From the NCBI GenBank assembly GCA_026014725.1, contig JAOZHV010000008.1:97194-161193 (forward strand): a stretch of DNA of 64,000 bases. The letters are read 5' to 3'. Below are positions 45,909 to 55,058 of the stretch, piece by piece (position 1 is the stretch's first letter; every line of letters starts with the position of its first letter). Below the pieces are notes generated by a model. That model did not search any database, had not been told where the DNA came from, and worked only from the letters and a program-made list of their open reading frames with translations. The position numbers and the translations under genes are program-made. Source of the stretch: Candidatus Bathyarchaeota archaeon. GTDB taxonomy: Archaea; Thermoproteota; Bathyarchaeia; Bathyarchaeales; Bathycorpusculaceae.

Positions 45909-46895
45909 TTATAGCGAATAGCTGTTGCCAACGCTGTTCCAAACAAAAGCCTTGGGCAATGCTTCTGCGATGGCAAACATGCCTCTCCACCCAGTACAAT
46001 GCATCGGCGCAACAAGTTCAGGACTTATTTTTTGGAACTCTTTAACTGTTGGCTCGATTGCTTTTGCGTTTTCTTTGCCGGCAAGGTGAAAACCGCCCAT
46101 AACCGCATAAACATCGCTGACACCTGTGATTTTTTGGGCGTACCTTACTGTGTTAATTATTCCTGCATGCGCACAACCAGAAAGAACGACTAAGCCTTTT
46201 CCTCTAACATTAACTATTATTGCACGGTCATCTAGAATCAACGGGTCTGGTTGCCAAGCACCGTTTCTTAAAACTCTGTGCCGCAGTGGACCTTTTTCAA
46301 AGCTTGTCTCTCGCGGAATCTCGCCTGTTACACATACTTTATCGTGAGCTATCAAAGAGGGTTGTTTTGTGCTGATGATGTGTGCTGGGCTGAGTTCTGT
46401 TCTTGTTGGGAATTCTGAGTATTTTCTAATTGACCCGTCAGAGGTTTCACTTCCCCTGATTTCAAACATGTTATCGTGGACAATTATTGGCAGCCCGTTT
46501 TTGCCCACGGCTTTGACGATTGATAATAATCCTCCGAAATGGTCATAGTGCCCGTGAGATAAGACAATACACTCAGCTTCTTTTAGGTTAAGTCCCATTC
46601 GCCTTGCGTTTTCAACGGCAACGTCAGGGCTCCCTCCGGTGTCAAACAAGATAGTTTCTGATTTTGCTCCGCAGAAAACTCGGATAAGCATTGAGAAACC
46701 ATGTTCAGCAAGCGGAAATTGCTTGTGCACATTTAGCCCTTCTTGGCCGTGGCGTTCTTTTGCCCATTGCCCAAAAGGCTTAACCTGCTTATGAGTTATA
46801 GTTGATAGAAAGTCGACACAGTTATCCACTAAACTGATTACTTCTACGCCGTCAATTTCTTTGGGTACGCCGCCGTTTTGCTTGATTTCTCTCAA
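45909..46895 (-). CDS. Metallo-beta-lactamase-fold hydrolase
   Basis: The zinc motif VLSHGHYDHFGG (HxHxDH), TILFDTGGSPDV before it, LSGCAHAGIINT and VMGGFHLAG after it identify the subfamily of archaeal MBL proteins related to dihydropterin-ribofuranosyl-aminobenzene phosphate synthase (a tetrahydromethanopterin-pathway annotation). At 328 residues it is typical. The last part contains PELVAPMHCTGWRG. It lies 12 bases downstream of an Lrp-like regulator gene on the same strand. True substrate uncertain. Confidence 0.85.
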   Translation of the reverse strand: MREIKQNGGVPKEIDGVEVISLVDNCVDFLSTITHKQVKPFGQWAKERHGQEGLNVHKQFPLAEHGFSMLIRVFCGAKSETILFDTGGSPDVAVENARRMGLNLKEAECIVLSHGHYDHFGGLLSIVKAVGKNGLPIIVHDNMFEIRGSETSDGSIRKYSEFPTRTELSPAHIISTKQPSLIAHDKVCVTGEIPRETSFEKGPLRHRVLRNGAWQPDPLILDDRAIIVNVRGKGLVVLSGCAHAGIINTVRYAQKITGVSDVYAVMGGFHLAGKENAKAIEPTVKEFQKISPELVAPMHCTGWRGMFAIAEALPKAFVWNSVGNSYSL

Positions 46896-46907
46896 GTTTT
46901 TTCCTCC

Positions 46908-47477
46908 TTATAGAGAGCCTTTGTATTGGCTTGTGGTTGGGCATCCTACGCATTTTTGAGTTTCAAATCGGTTGCACGGGTCACATTCAACGTTGCAAGG
47001 CGTGACTTTTTTTTCTTTGTGGGCTAGGTTTTCTCTTATCTGAAGGAACGGTGAAAAGTATGTTTCGCTCACGGGATAAAACTCTGAGCGGCGAATACCC
47101 CTACTGCATCGAAGGGAACATTTCTCCATGGATATGCTCTCTAGGGTTTCTTGAGTTTCCGCAATGACAAGCGCTATTAGATTGTAACCGCCCACTGTCT
47201 TGAAAATCTGAACCACTCTAGGACACTGTTCAAATCTGTTGAGTAGTTCCTGCATTGCCTCAGCGCTTTCCATTTCAAGCATAACTATCGCAGGGTGAAG
47301 TTTAAGGGCGCCGGGGTTTACTAAAGCAGAGACTTTGATGACTCCTTTTTTTATGAGTCGTTCTAGTCTTTTCTTTGTTCCCATGCTTGTGAAGCCTGTG
47401 ATTTTTGCTAAATCTTCAAGGGTTGTTCTTCCGTCAGCTTGAAGTTGGCTGATTATTTTTCGGTCAACATCATCCAT
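46908..47477 (-). CDS. Lrp/AsnC-family regulator with C-terminal Cys-rich tail
   Basis: HTH: MDDVDRKIISQLQADGRTTL and AKITGFTSMGTKKRLERL; then an RAM/ACT-like domain. After ~150 residues a non-standard tail carries CNVECDPCNRFETQKCVGC, a five-Cys cluster, with two more Cys upstream (EKCSLRCSRG). This could bind zinc or Fe-S and make the regulator redox or metal responsive. It is the first gene of an operon with the MBL protein and divergent from the NifX-like gene. Confidence 0.82.
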   Translation of the reverse strand: MDDVDRKIISQLQADGRTTLEDLAKITGFTSMGTKKRLERLIKKGVIKVSALVNPGALKLHPAIVMLEMESAEAMQELLNRFEQCPRVVQIFKTVGGYNLIALVIAETQETLESISMEKCSLRCSRGIRRSEFYPVSETYFSPFLQIRENLAHKEKKVTPCNVECDPCNRFETQKCVGCPTTSQYKGSL

Positions 47478-47568
47478 TATTTCACATTCTTTAGTTTACT
47501 TTCTAAACATAAAGTATTAATATGGTTTACGGATTAAACAATGCGCAATAATACAGAAAGGTGATATT

Positions 47569-47955
47569 ATGACAAAAATAGTTGCAATCCCAGTTGAAGA
47601 TGCCTCTGGTTTAGAGGCAAAAGTGGCACAGCATTTTGGTCAAGCACCTTACTTTGCCTCAGTAAAATTAAACGAGCAAGGGCAAATTGTAAACGTTGAA
47701 AGCCATAGAAACACTGGTGAACACATGGGAGGAACAGGGCATCCGCACGAGAACCTGCTATCTCTTAAACCAAATGTAATAATTGCGTACGCAATGGGTC
47801 CTGGCGGCCTGGCAAGTTTCAAAAACGCAGGAACTATGGTGCTTAAAGCGGAGGGAAAAACGGTCAAAGAAGTGATTGATAATTTCAATAGTGGTAAACT
47901 GCAAGAGTTGACTGGTGGTTGTCCACATGCGCATGAGCATCATCACTCACATTAA
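47569..47955 (+). CDS. NifX/NafY-like Fe-Mo-cofactor-binding domain protein
   Basis: A 128-residue member of the dinitrogenase iron-molybdenum cofactor biosynthesis domain family: KIVAIPVEDASGLEAKVAQHF, GQAPYF, GHPHENLLSLKPNVIIAYAM and GGLASFKNAG. The tail CPHAHEHHHSH is histidine-rich and may hold nickel or another metal. Stand-alone archaeal members occur outside nitrogen fixation; no nif genes are in the window, so a metal-cluster carrier role near CODH/ACS is likely. Confidence 0.85.
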   Translation: MTKIVAIPVEDASGLEAKVAQHFGQAPYFASVKLNEQGQIVNVESHRNTGEHMGGTGHPHENLLSLKPNVIIAYAMGPGGLASFKNAGTMVLKAEGKTVKEVIDNFNSGKLQELTGGCPHAHEHHHSH

Positions 47956-47994
47956 ATAGAAGAGACCTGGTTTGAAGTAATTGGGTTTCAAGAA

Positions 47995-48531
47995 ATGAAA
48001 ACTGCGTTGATAATCTACTGGTCAAAAACAGGTAACACAGAGAAAGTTGCCAACGCCATAAAGCAAGGCTTAGAAGAAGCAAACCTGCAAGTAACGGTCA
48101 AGAAACCTGAGGAAGCAGAGGCGCTGGATTACTTTGATTACGATTTAGTCTGCGTAGGTTGTCCCTCGTATTCTTGGCATCCGCCTGAACCGATGACTAA
48201 TTTTCTGAAGAAAAAATTTGCTGAGTACCGAGCAAACGGAAAAATCAAGCCTTCAGCCCCAAAGGTTCAGGGAAAGAACGCTTTAGTCTTCGTGACTTAT
48301 TCAGGACCGCATACAGGAATCGATGAGGCGACCCCCGTTGGCAAGGACATACGGCAATATTTTGAACACATAGGCTTTACTGTCCTTGACGAATGGTATG
48401 TTCTAAGCGAATTTCACGGCTCACTAGAGAACAGCACTTTAGGCAGATTAGGCGATATAAGGGGCAAACCAACTGCTGAGCAATTGCAAGTTATCAAAGA
48501 TGATTCAAGACGTATCGGCAAAATCATCTAA
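47995..48531 (+). CDS. Flavodoxin-family protein
   Basis: The FMN-phosphate loop YWSKTGNTEKVANAI is near the N-terminus, followed by LVCVGCPSYSWHPPEP and VFVTYSGPHTG, which contact the flavin ring. The 178-residue length is that of a long-chain flavodoxin-like protein. It is probably an electron carrier or NADH/F420-linked reductase partner; it lies 39 bases after the NifX-like gene and before cooC. Confidence 0.88.
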   Translation: MKTALIIYWSKTGNTEKVANAIKQGLEEANLQVTVKKPEEAEALDYFDYDLVCVGCPSYSWHPPEPMTNFLKKKFAEYRANGKIKPSAPKVQGKNALVFVTYSGPHTGIDEATPVGKDIRQYFEHIGFTVLDEWYVLSEFHGSLENSTLGRLGDIRGKPTAEQLQVIKDDSRRIGKII

Positions 48532-48601
48532 ACACACCACAGACAATATATGCGAGCTTTTGCTAAAGAAAACAGCAATAACGCTTTGAGGTTTAATTGA
48601 T

Positions 48602-49366
48602 ATGAAGATTCTTGTTACGATTGGTCGTGGTGGAACAGGAAAATCAAGCTTCACCGCTCTCATGGCAAAATGCTTCATTGAAGCTGGACACGCACCTTTA
48701 CTTTTAGTTGACGCTGACCCAGACCAGAACCTAGCCGAAATGCTTGGAATAGACCTCAAAGAAGCAGGAAAATCCACCATCGCCGAACTTCTAGTTAGCA
48801 CATTTATCGAGCAAGGCGGAACCACTGTGGGTGTTCCCCCCACCCAACGCATCGAAAGCCGCATTTGGGAAAAAGGACTCTACGAAAGCACAAACTTTGA
48901 CTTTCTTGCAGTCGGCACCAAATGGGTTGAAGGTTGCTACTGCATGCCAAACTCCGCTCTCAAAGGGGCGCTAGAATCGTTAACTAAAAACTACAAGTAC
49001 ATTCTTGTTGACTCGCCAGCTGGGCTTGAGAATCTTAATCGAAGAATCACCTCAAATGTTGATGATGTTTTTGATATTCTCGACCACTCGAAAAAGTCAA
49101 TGGATCATGTCAAGAGAGCTTACAAAATAGCTAAAGAAGTTGACATGAAATTCAAGAATTTTTACTTAATAGGCGGCTACCGTTTTCCAGCAGAACTCGG
49201 CAAAACAGCTGAGGCAGAATTGAAATTCAAGTATTTGGGCAAAATCGCCGCGGATGAGCAGTTGGATGATTATGTTTTGTCTGGAAAGTCCCTGCTTGAC
49301 TTGCCAAAAGATAACCAAGCGTACCTTTCAGTGCAAAAAATCCTCAAAACTCTAGGCTATTTGTAG
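48602..49366 (+). CDS. cooC: CooC-like nickel-insertion ATPase for CODH
   Basis: A MinD/NifH-type ATPase: deviant Walker A TIGRGGTGKSSFT, VDADPDQNLAEMLG, Walker B-like YILVDSPAGLENLNR and the CxC motif GCYCMPN (~113), which in CooC proteins binds nickel or zinc at the dimer interface. It sits immediately upstream of cdhA, so it most likely loads nickel into the CODH C-cluster. Confidence 0.92.
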   Translation: MKILVTIGRGGTGKSSFTALMAKCFIEAGHAPLLLVDADPDQNLAEMLGIDLKEAGKSTIAELLVSTFIEQGGTTVGVPPTQRIESRIWEKGLYESTNFDFLAVGTKWVEGCYCMPNSALKGALESLTKNYKYILVDSPAGLENLNRRITSNVDDVFDILDHSKKSMDHVKRAYKIAKEVDMKFKNFYLIGGYRFPAELGKTAEAELKFKYLGKIAADEQLDDYVLSGKSLLDLPKDNQAYLSVQKILKTLGYL

Positions 49367-49445
49367 GCACACCTTTTTACATTATTTTTGGGAAAGCTTG
49401 CATTTCTATAGATAGAACGTGACTTTTGCCTAGAAAATCTGGAAA

Positions 49446-49495
49446 GGTTTAAAAAGATTGTAATGTAGCCTAGAGATAAACCTTTACAGAGGTTT
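49446..49495 (+). promoter_or_regulatory. Promoter and leader hairpin of cdhA
   Basis: A TATA-like tttaaaaag (49448-49456) precedes cdhA by about 50 bases. In the leader AAACCT (49478-49483) pairs with AGGTTT (49490-49495) around a six-base loop; the 3' arm covers the only purine-rich ribosome-site candidate (agagg) before the TTG start at 49502. Confidence 0.4.
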
Positions 49496-49501
49496 TCCGA
49501 T

Positions 49502-51850
49502 TTGACTACTAAAAACGTCCACGTAAAAGTTGATGAAATGAAGACCAACGCTGGTCTCATAAAAAATCTTGAATTATCCATAGGCAAAGTTATCAAAGAC
49601 AATTATACTGAGCCAATGGGTCCAACCCCGAAGCCCTCCATAACCACCCTGCGAGATTGGGACATGAAACTCCTCAACAAGTACAAGCCCTTCTACATGC
49701 CCGACTGCGACTCTTGCTGTCTGTGTACTTTTGGAAAATGTGATTTGACAGCTGGAAAACGCGGAGCATGCGGCTTAGACATAGCAGCCCAATCTTCACG
49801 TATTGTTATGATTGCTTGCGCAATTGGAGCAGCATGCCACACAGCACACTCACGTCACCTAGTAAACCACTTAATTGAAAAATATGGCCGCAGATACCCC
49901 TTAGACGTCGGCGGTCTAAACGTGAAGGTTGAAGCACCAGTTAGTCGCCTTGTCACTGGTGTAAAGCCTGAAACACTCGGCGACTTGGATGATATTTTAA
50001 CATATACAGAAGAAGAAATTACCCAGATTCTTGCAACTGCACACACAGGTCAAGAAGCCAGCCCATTAGACTTTGAATCCAAAGCATTCCACATCGGTAT
50101 GGTTGACCACGTAGGCATGGAAGTAGGAGACATCGCGCAAATTTCCGTTTTTGGCTATCCAAAAGCAGACCCTGAAGCACCACTAGTTAAACTCGGCATC
50201 GGCAGCGTAGACCGAACAAAACCAGTTATCATGTGCATCGGTCACAACGTTGTTCCATCCGTTGGCATAATCGACTACGCAAAAGATACTAAAGTCGACG
50301 AGAAAATCGAAGTAGTCGGCTTATGTTGCACCGCTCATGACATGACACGATATTACAATCGTGCCAGAGTTGTCGGTCCAATCAGCTGGGAGCTAAGGTT
50401 TATCCGCGCTGGTCTGGCCGACGTGATAGTGTTAGATGAGCAATGTATCCGAACAGATGTTGCTGATGAAGCGGCAAAAGTTAATGCTCCAGTAATTGCG
50501 GCGTCAGAAAAGAACTGTGTCGGTTTTAAGAACCGTACAAATGACCCAGCAGACGAAATAGTTAATGACCTCGTAAGCGGCAAAGTCAAAGGCGTGCTAA
50601 TTCTTGACCCAGAAAAAGTCGGCGAAGTCGCAGTCCGCGTAGCACAAAAAGTTGCTCCTATCCGCAAGAGAAAGAATGTTCTCCCAAGCATAGAGGAACT
50701 CATACAAATCGCAAAGACCTGCACGCAATGCAAGCAATGTCAACGCAACTGTCCACAGGACTACGCCATTCCAGCAGCCATGAAAGCGGCAGCAGCAGGT
50801 GACTTATCACTTTTAACCGACCTCTACGAGATGTGTATCGGGTGCGGAAGATGCGAAGAAGCATGCCCACAGAAAATCATGATACACAGCCTCATCGTTA
50901 AAGCAGGCGAAAAATCCATGGAATGCGAAGACAACCTGTGCCGCTCTGGCAGAGGCGCAGTCTCAGACGTTGAAATCCGCAATGTCGGTAGCCCAATCGT
51001 TCTCGGAGAAATTCCAGGCATCGTCGCCATAGTCGGTTGCAGTAACTATCCAAAAGGCGGCAAAGATGTCTACGACATCGCCCGCGAATTCGCCCTTAGA
51101 CGATACATCGTTGCGCTCTCAGGTTGCTCAGCCATGTCCGCTGGCAGCTACCGCAACAGCGAAGGCAAAACCCTCTATGAAGAATTCCCAGGCGAATTCA
51201 CCGCTGGAGGAGTCCTCAATGTCGGCTCATGCGTTGCAAACAGCCACATTGCAGGTGCAGCCATCAAAGTAGCAAACATCTTTGCAAAGCGTCCACTCAG
51301 AGGTAATTACGAAGAAATTGCAGACTACATCCACAACCGCCTTGGCGCAGTCGGCTTGGCTTGGGGTGCATACTCACAGAAAGCCGCCGCAATCGGCGCA
51401 GGATTCTGGCGCTTAGGCATACCCGTTCTCGTCGGTCCACACGGCAGCAAATATCGTCGCATGCTCCTTGGCAGAAAAGAAGACCCATCAAACTGGGAAG
51501 TTCTCGATGCACGTACAGGTAACAAAGTTAACGTTGGTCCAGCACCAGAACACCTTTTTAACGTAGTCGAAACCAAAGAAGAATGTATGGTTGCCATCGC
51601 AAAACTCTGCATCAGACCAAACGACACTTGGAAAGGACGCAGCATAAAACTAAGCCACTACGTAGACCTGAGCAAACGCTACTTAGGCGTCATGCCAAAT
51701 GACCTGCACCTGTACGTGAGAACAATGGCTGATGTCCCAATGACTATGAAAGACGAATTCGTCAAGATACTGGAAGCAAACAACTGGAAAGAAACAGTAA
51801 TTCCGGACCCGACCCTGCTTCCAAGAATGGTCCGAACAATGAAGGAGTGA
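49502..51850 (+). CDS. cdhA: CODH/ACS complex alpha subunit (CO dehydrogenase)
   Basis: The large nickel-iron CO dehydrogenase subunit, oxidising CO or reducing CO2. Cys-rich N-terminal region CDSCCLCTFGKC (~67), two ferredoxin-like clusters (CTQCKQCQRNCP ~405; CIGCGRCEEACP ~445) typical of the archaeal subunit, and later cluster residues such as VGCSN, SGCSAMS and NVGSCVANSHI. The 782-residue length is normal for CdhA. TTG start at 49502. Directly after cooC, first of a five-gene operon. Confidence 0.96.
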   Translation: MTTKNVHVKVDEMKTNAGLIKNLELSIGKVIKDNYTEPMGPTPKPSITTLRDWDMKLLNKYKPFYMPDCDSCCLCTFGKCDLTAGKRGACGLDIAAQSSRIVMIACAIGAACHTAHSRHLVNHLIEKYGRRYPLDVGGLNVKVEAPVSRLVTGVKPETLGDLDDILTYTEEEITQILATAHTGQEASPLDFESKAFHIGMVDHVGMEVGDIAQISVFGYPKADPEAPLVKLGIGSVDRTKPVIMCIGHNVVPSVGIIDYAKDTKVDEKIEVVGLCCTAHDMTRYYNRARVVGPISWELRFIRAGLADVIVLDEQCIRTDVADEAAKVNAPVIAASEKNCVGFKNRTNDPADEIVNDLVSGKVKGVLILDPEKVGEVAVRVAQKVAPIRKRKNVLPSIEELIQIAKTCTQCKQCQRNCPQDYAIPAAMKAAAAGDLSLLTDLYEMCIGCGRCEEACPQKIMIHSLIVKAGEKSMECEDNLCRSGRGAVSDVEIRNVGSPIVLGEIPGIVAIVGCSNYPKGGKDVYDIAREFALRRYIVALSGCSAMSAGSYRNSEGKTLYEEFPGEFTAGGVLNVGSCVANSHIAGAAIKVANIFAKRPLRGNYEEIADYIHNRLGAVGLAWGAYSQKAAAIGAGFWRLGIPVLVGPHGSKYRRMLLGRKEDPSNWEVLDARTGNKVNVGPAPEHLFNVVETKEECMVAIAKLCIRPNDTWKGRSIKLSHYVDLSKRYLGVMPNDLHLYVRTMADVPMTMKDEFVKILEANNWKETVIPDPTLLPRMVRTMKE

Positions 51851-51856
51851 TATGAC

Positions 51857-52399
51857 ATGTCTTGTGAACCATGGCAATGTGCAGAAATAGCCACATCTAA
51901 AAAAGCAAACCCAATCCAAAAACCCGAGATAGCTGTAGCAATGATTAAAAAAGCTTCCCGCCCTCTCCTTATTGTGGGAAGCAACGTTACTGAACGTTGG
52001 ATGGAAGGCAAACAAGCAATCGAATACATCATCGATTTGGCAAAGGCATCTAAAGTTCCAGTTGTCGCAACAGCTCACATGGTCGGCGAATTCCTCAAAC
52101 GCGGATACGAACCAGCAGCATTCATGAATGCAATGGAAATCGGTCAACGCGTCGGTGACCCCTCATGGCAGGGGGTTGACGGTAAAGGTCACCCAGACCT
52201 TGTTATGATGGTTGGCATGCCCTATTACATGCAAGCGCTAATCCTTGCAGGGCTCAAACACTTTGCACCAGACCTCAAAACCATGACGCTTGACAACCTG
52301 TTTCATGTGCATGCAAGCTGGTCTTTCCCAAATGCCACACTTGAAGAGTGGGCAAACAATCTCAAAGTCATGACTTCAAAATTTGAAGGAGGACAATAA
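51857..52399 (+). CDS. cdhB: CODH/ACS complex epsilon subunit
   Basis: Small Rossmann-like subunit that binds CdhA and is thought to assist electron transfer. PLLIVGSNVTERWM, IDLAKASKVPVVATAHMVG and VMMVGMPYYMQALILAGLKHF match the family, and the 180-residue length is usual. The gene lies six bases after cdhA and three before cdhC. Confidence 0.94.
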   Translation: MSCEPWQCAEIATSKKANPIQKPEIAVAMIKKASRPLLIVGSNVTERWMEGKQAIEYIIDLAKASKVPVVATAHMVGEFLKRGYEPAAFMNAMEIGQRVGDPSWQGVDGKGHPDLVMMVGMPYYMQALILAGLKHFAPDLKTMTLDNLFHVHASWSFPNATLEEWANNLKVMTSKFEGGQ

Positions 52400-52402
52400 A
52401 AA

Positions 52403-53809
52403 ATGTCAATGTTTAAAGATATCCCAGTTGAAGTTGGCGTAATCTTCGAAGGCGAACGCATCAGAAGAAACGACATGCAAGTAGAACTCGGCGGTCCAAC
52501 AGTCAAAGAAAAGTTTGAACTCGCCAAAGTAAAACCCATGAACGAAATCGAAGACGGAAAAATCACCATAATTGGTCCAGACATTAAGGACATGAAAGAA
52601 GGCGGCGCTTACCCCCTCGGTATCCTCGTTGAAGCGGCAGGCGAAAAGCTTGACCAAGGACTCGAAGGAGTCATTGAAAGACGCATCCACGGCTACCTAA
52701 ACTACATTGAGGGCTTTATGCACCTAAACCAACGCTATGACATCTGGATACGCTTGGGCAAAAAATCATTCCAAAAAGGATTAAACAGTTTTGAACCAAT
52801 CGGCAAAGTACTCTACCGCCTATTCAAAACCGAATTACCAATCATCGAAAAAGTACAAATCACCTTCATAACCGACCCCGCAAAACTATCTGAACTCTAC
52901 CCTGAAGCAGTACAAGCATACGAAGCACGCGATGCAAAAGCCAGAGGCCTCAAAGACGACGAAGTTGACAAATTCTACGGCTGTGCACTGTGCCAATCAT
53001 TCGCACCAAGCCACGTCTGCGTCATCACACCACAACGATACAGCAACTGCGGAGCCATCAGCTGGTTTGACGGAAAAGCCTCAGCAAGTATAGACCCCAA
53101 AGGTCCAGTGTTTGCAATTGAACGCGGAGAACTCATAAACGCAGAAAAAGGCGAATTCAGCGGCGTTAACGAAATGGCAAAGAAACGCAGCATGGGCGAA
53201 GTCACCAAAGTCTGGCTCTACACAGCGTTTGATCACCCGCACACCTCCTGCGGATGCTTCGAAGCAGTAGCCTTCTACATCCCAGAAGTTGATGGATTAG
53301 GCGTAGTTCACAGAAGCTTCAAAGGCCAAACTGTAAACGGTCTACCCTTCAGCACACTAGCAGACTCAGCAGCAGGCGGACGACAGATCGACGGATTCCA
53401 CGGAATGAGTATCGAATACATGCGAAGCAAGAAATTCTTCGCTGCAGACGGCGGATGGAACCGAGTTGTTTGGGTACCTAAAGAAGTCAAAGAAAAAGTC
53501 AAAGACTTCATCCCAGCAGAACTCGTTGACAAAGTAGCAACAGAAGAAGATGCGAAAACCGTGGATGAACTCAAAGCTTTCCTAAAGGCAAAGAATCACC
53601 CAGTTGTAGCAAGATGGACAGCAGAAGAGGCACCAGCAGAACAAGCTGAAGCAGTCCAAGTCACAGAAGAAGCAGCAGGCACCATGATGCCAGTTGCAAC
53701 AGCTGGAACGTTGCCAATAATGGCTGGCGGATTCAAAATCATACTCAAAGACGCAAAAATCTACGCTAACAAAGTCATAATTCAAACCCTTGAAAAAGAC
53801 AAACGGTGA
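52403..53809 (+). CDS. cdhC: CODH/ACS complex beta subunit (acetyl-CoA synthase)
   Basis: Forms acetyl-CoA from a methyl group, CO and CoA at the nickel A-cluster. The A-cluster ligands are seen as YGCALCQSFAPSHVC (~191-205) and TSCGCFEAV (~281), with GVVHRSFKGQTVNGLPFS after. The archaeal form lacks the N-terminal CO-tunnel domain of bacterial AcsB, as expected for 468 residues. A low-complexity Ala/Glu linker (~410-425) precedes the last ~45 residues. The stop overlaps the cdhD start. Confidence 0.96.
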   Translation: MSMFKDIPVEVGVIFEGERIRRNDMQVELGGPTVKEKFELAKVKPMNEIEDGKITIIGPDIKDMKEGGAYPLGILVEAAGEKLDQGLEGVIERRIHGYLNYIEGFMHLNQRYDIWIRLGKKSFQKGLNSFEPIGKVLYRLFKTELPIIEKVQITFITDPAKLSELYPEAVQAYEARDAKARGLKDDEVDKFYGCALCQSFAPSHVCVITPQRYSNCGAISWFDGKASASIDPKGPVFAIERGELINAEKGEFSGVNEMAKKRSMGEVTKVWLYTAFDHPHTSCGCFEAVAFYIPEVDGLGVVHRSFKGQTVNGLPFSTLADSAAGGRQIDGFHGMSIEYMRSKKFFAADGGWNRVVWVPKEVKEKVKDFIPAELVDKVATEEDAKTVDELKAFLKAKNHPVVARWTAEEAPAEQAEAVQVTEEAAGTMMPVATAGTLPIMAGGFKIILKDAKIYANKVIIQTLEKDKR

Positions 53810-55041
53810 TTTTTTTGACTCACCATGACAAAGACAAAAAGAAAGACGATGAGGGGCTACAGCTAAGCAACGAGCTGATGGAAGCGCTCGCAAGATTCAA
53901 GAAAATCGAGCTTGAAGATTTCGAGATGGATGTCAAAGACTTAGAAATCATCTTTGAGCCCGGCATGGCAGGGCAAATCATGCCTAAACTCAAGCTTCCA
54001 GCAGCAGTAGCAGGCGGCAAACCCGTCAGCATGTTGCAAGCAGCTTTCCTGCCTCCAATCGAAACCTACCCCAACGCAATTACTGAAGTAAAACTTGGCG
54101 CAACCAAAAAAGAAGGCGGCACACGAGGGCGCACTCTAACCATAGGCGGAGAAGTTTCTCCCGCTTTCTACACTTTTGAAAAACCACTAACCCACAAACC
54201 AGTAGTCACCCTTGACGTTTTCGACATGGAAGTCCCATTAAGCAAAGCCGTTAAAATGCACGTTAAAGACGTGGTTGGCGACCCAGCAGCATGGGCAAAA
54301 CTCGCAGTTGAAAAATTCGGCGCAGACATGGTTACAGTTCACTTAATCAGCATTGACCCCTTACTCAAAGATGCTAAGCCACAAGAAGCAGTCAAAACCG
54401 TGGAGAAAATTCTGCAAGCCGTTGACGTACCGCTCGTAATTGGCGGATGCGGTGACCCAGTTAAAGACGCAGATGTTTTCGAAGCAATCTGTGAAGCTTT
54501 CCCAGGCGAACGTTTCCTTATCAGTTCAGTTACACGTGACATGGATGTTGAACGCTGTGCTAAATTCATCAAAAAAGCAGGACACGCAGTGCTATCCTTT
54601 ACTCCGATGGACCTGAACTTGGCACGTGAACTAAACAGGCGCCTATACGATTACCTCGGCAGGGAAGACATCGTTATGGACTTAACCACTGCAGCATTAG
54701 GCTACGGCTTAGACTACGCATTCACAAACATGGAACGCGCACGCTTAGGTGGCTTAATGGGCGACCTAGAATTGGCACACCCCATGTCTTCAGGCACAAC
54801 GAACGCTTGGGCGGCCCGTGAAGCTTGGCTGAAAATGTCCGCTGAATGGGAACCACGCGAACTCAGAGGCCCACTTTGGGAAGTAACCACAGCCCTAACG
54901 CTTCTGCTTGCTGGCGTTGACTTATTCATGATGATGCACCCTGCAGCCGTCAAGACCCTAAAAGACGTAACTAACTACTTGACAAGCGGCAAAAAGGCTG
55001 ACCCAGCCAAATATGCTGATTGGCTTAAGGTAAAAGCATAA
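53806..55041 (+). CDS. cdhD: CODH/ACS complex delta subunit (corrinoid protein small subunit)
   Basis: TIM-barrel partner of the corrinoid/Fe-S protein that carries the methyl group between tetrahydropterin and ACS. Landmarks: LEIIFEPGMAGQIMPKLKLP, VTLDVFDMEVPLSKAVK, VPLVIGGCGDPVKDADVFE and LMGDLELAHPMSSGTTNAWA. Starts GTG at 53806 (overlapping the cdhC TGA) or TTG at 53815. The Lys/Asp-rich N-terminal stretch (HHDKDKKKDDE) is unusual but short. Confidence 0.95.
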   Translation: MIFLTHHDKDKKKDDEGLQLSNELMEALARFKKIELEDFEMDVKDLEIIFEPGMAGQIMPKLKLPAAVAGGKPVSMLQAAFLPPIETYPNAITEVKLGATKKEGGTRGRTLTIGGEVSPAFYTFEKPLTHKPVVTLDVFDMEVPLSKAVKMHVKDVVGDPAAWAKLAVEKFGADMVTVHLISIDPLLKDAKPQEAVKTVEKILQAVDVPLVIGGCGDPVKDADVFEAICEAFPGERFLISSVTRDMDVERCAKFIKKAGHAVLSFTPMDLNLARELNRRLYDYLGREDIVMDLTTAALGYGLDYAFTNMERARLGGLMGDLELAHPMSSGTTNAWAAREAWLKMSAEWEPRELRGPLWEVTTALTLLLAGVDLFMMMHPAAVKTLKDVTNYLTSGKKADPAKYADWLKVKA

Positions 55042-55058
55042 AGGAGCATGGAAAAGAG

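Noticed and set aside
47569..47955. Evidence for nitrogen fixation
   Set aside because: A NifX/NafY-like domain alone is widespread outside diazotrophs; no nifHDK or nifB is present.
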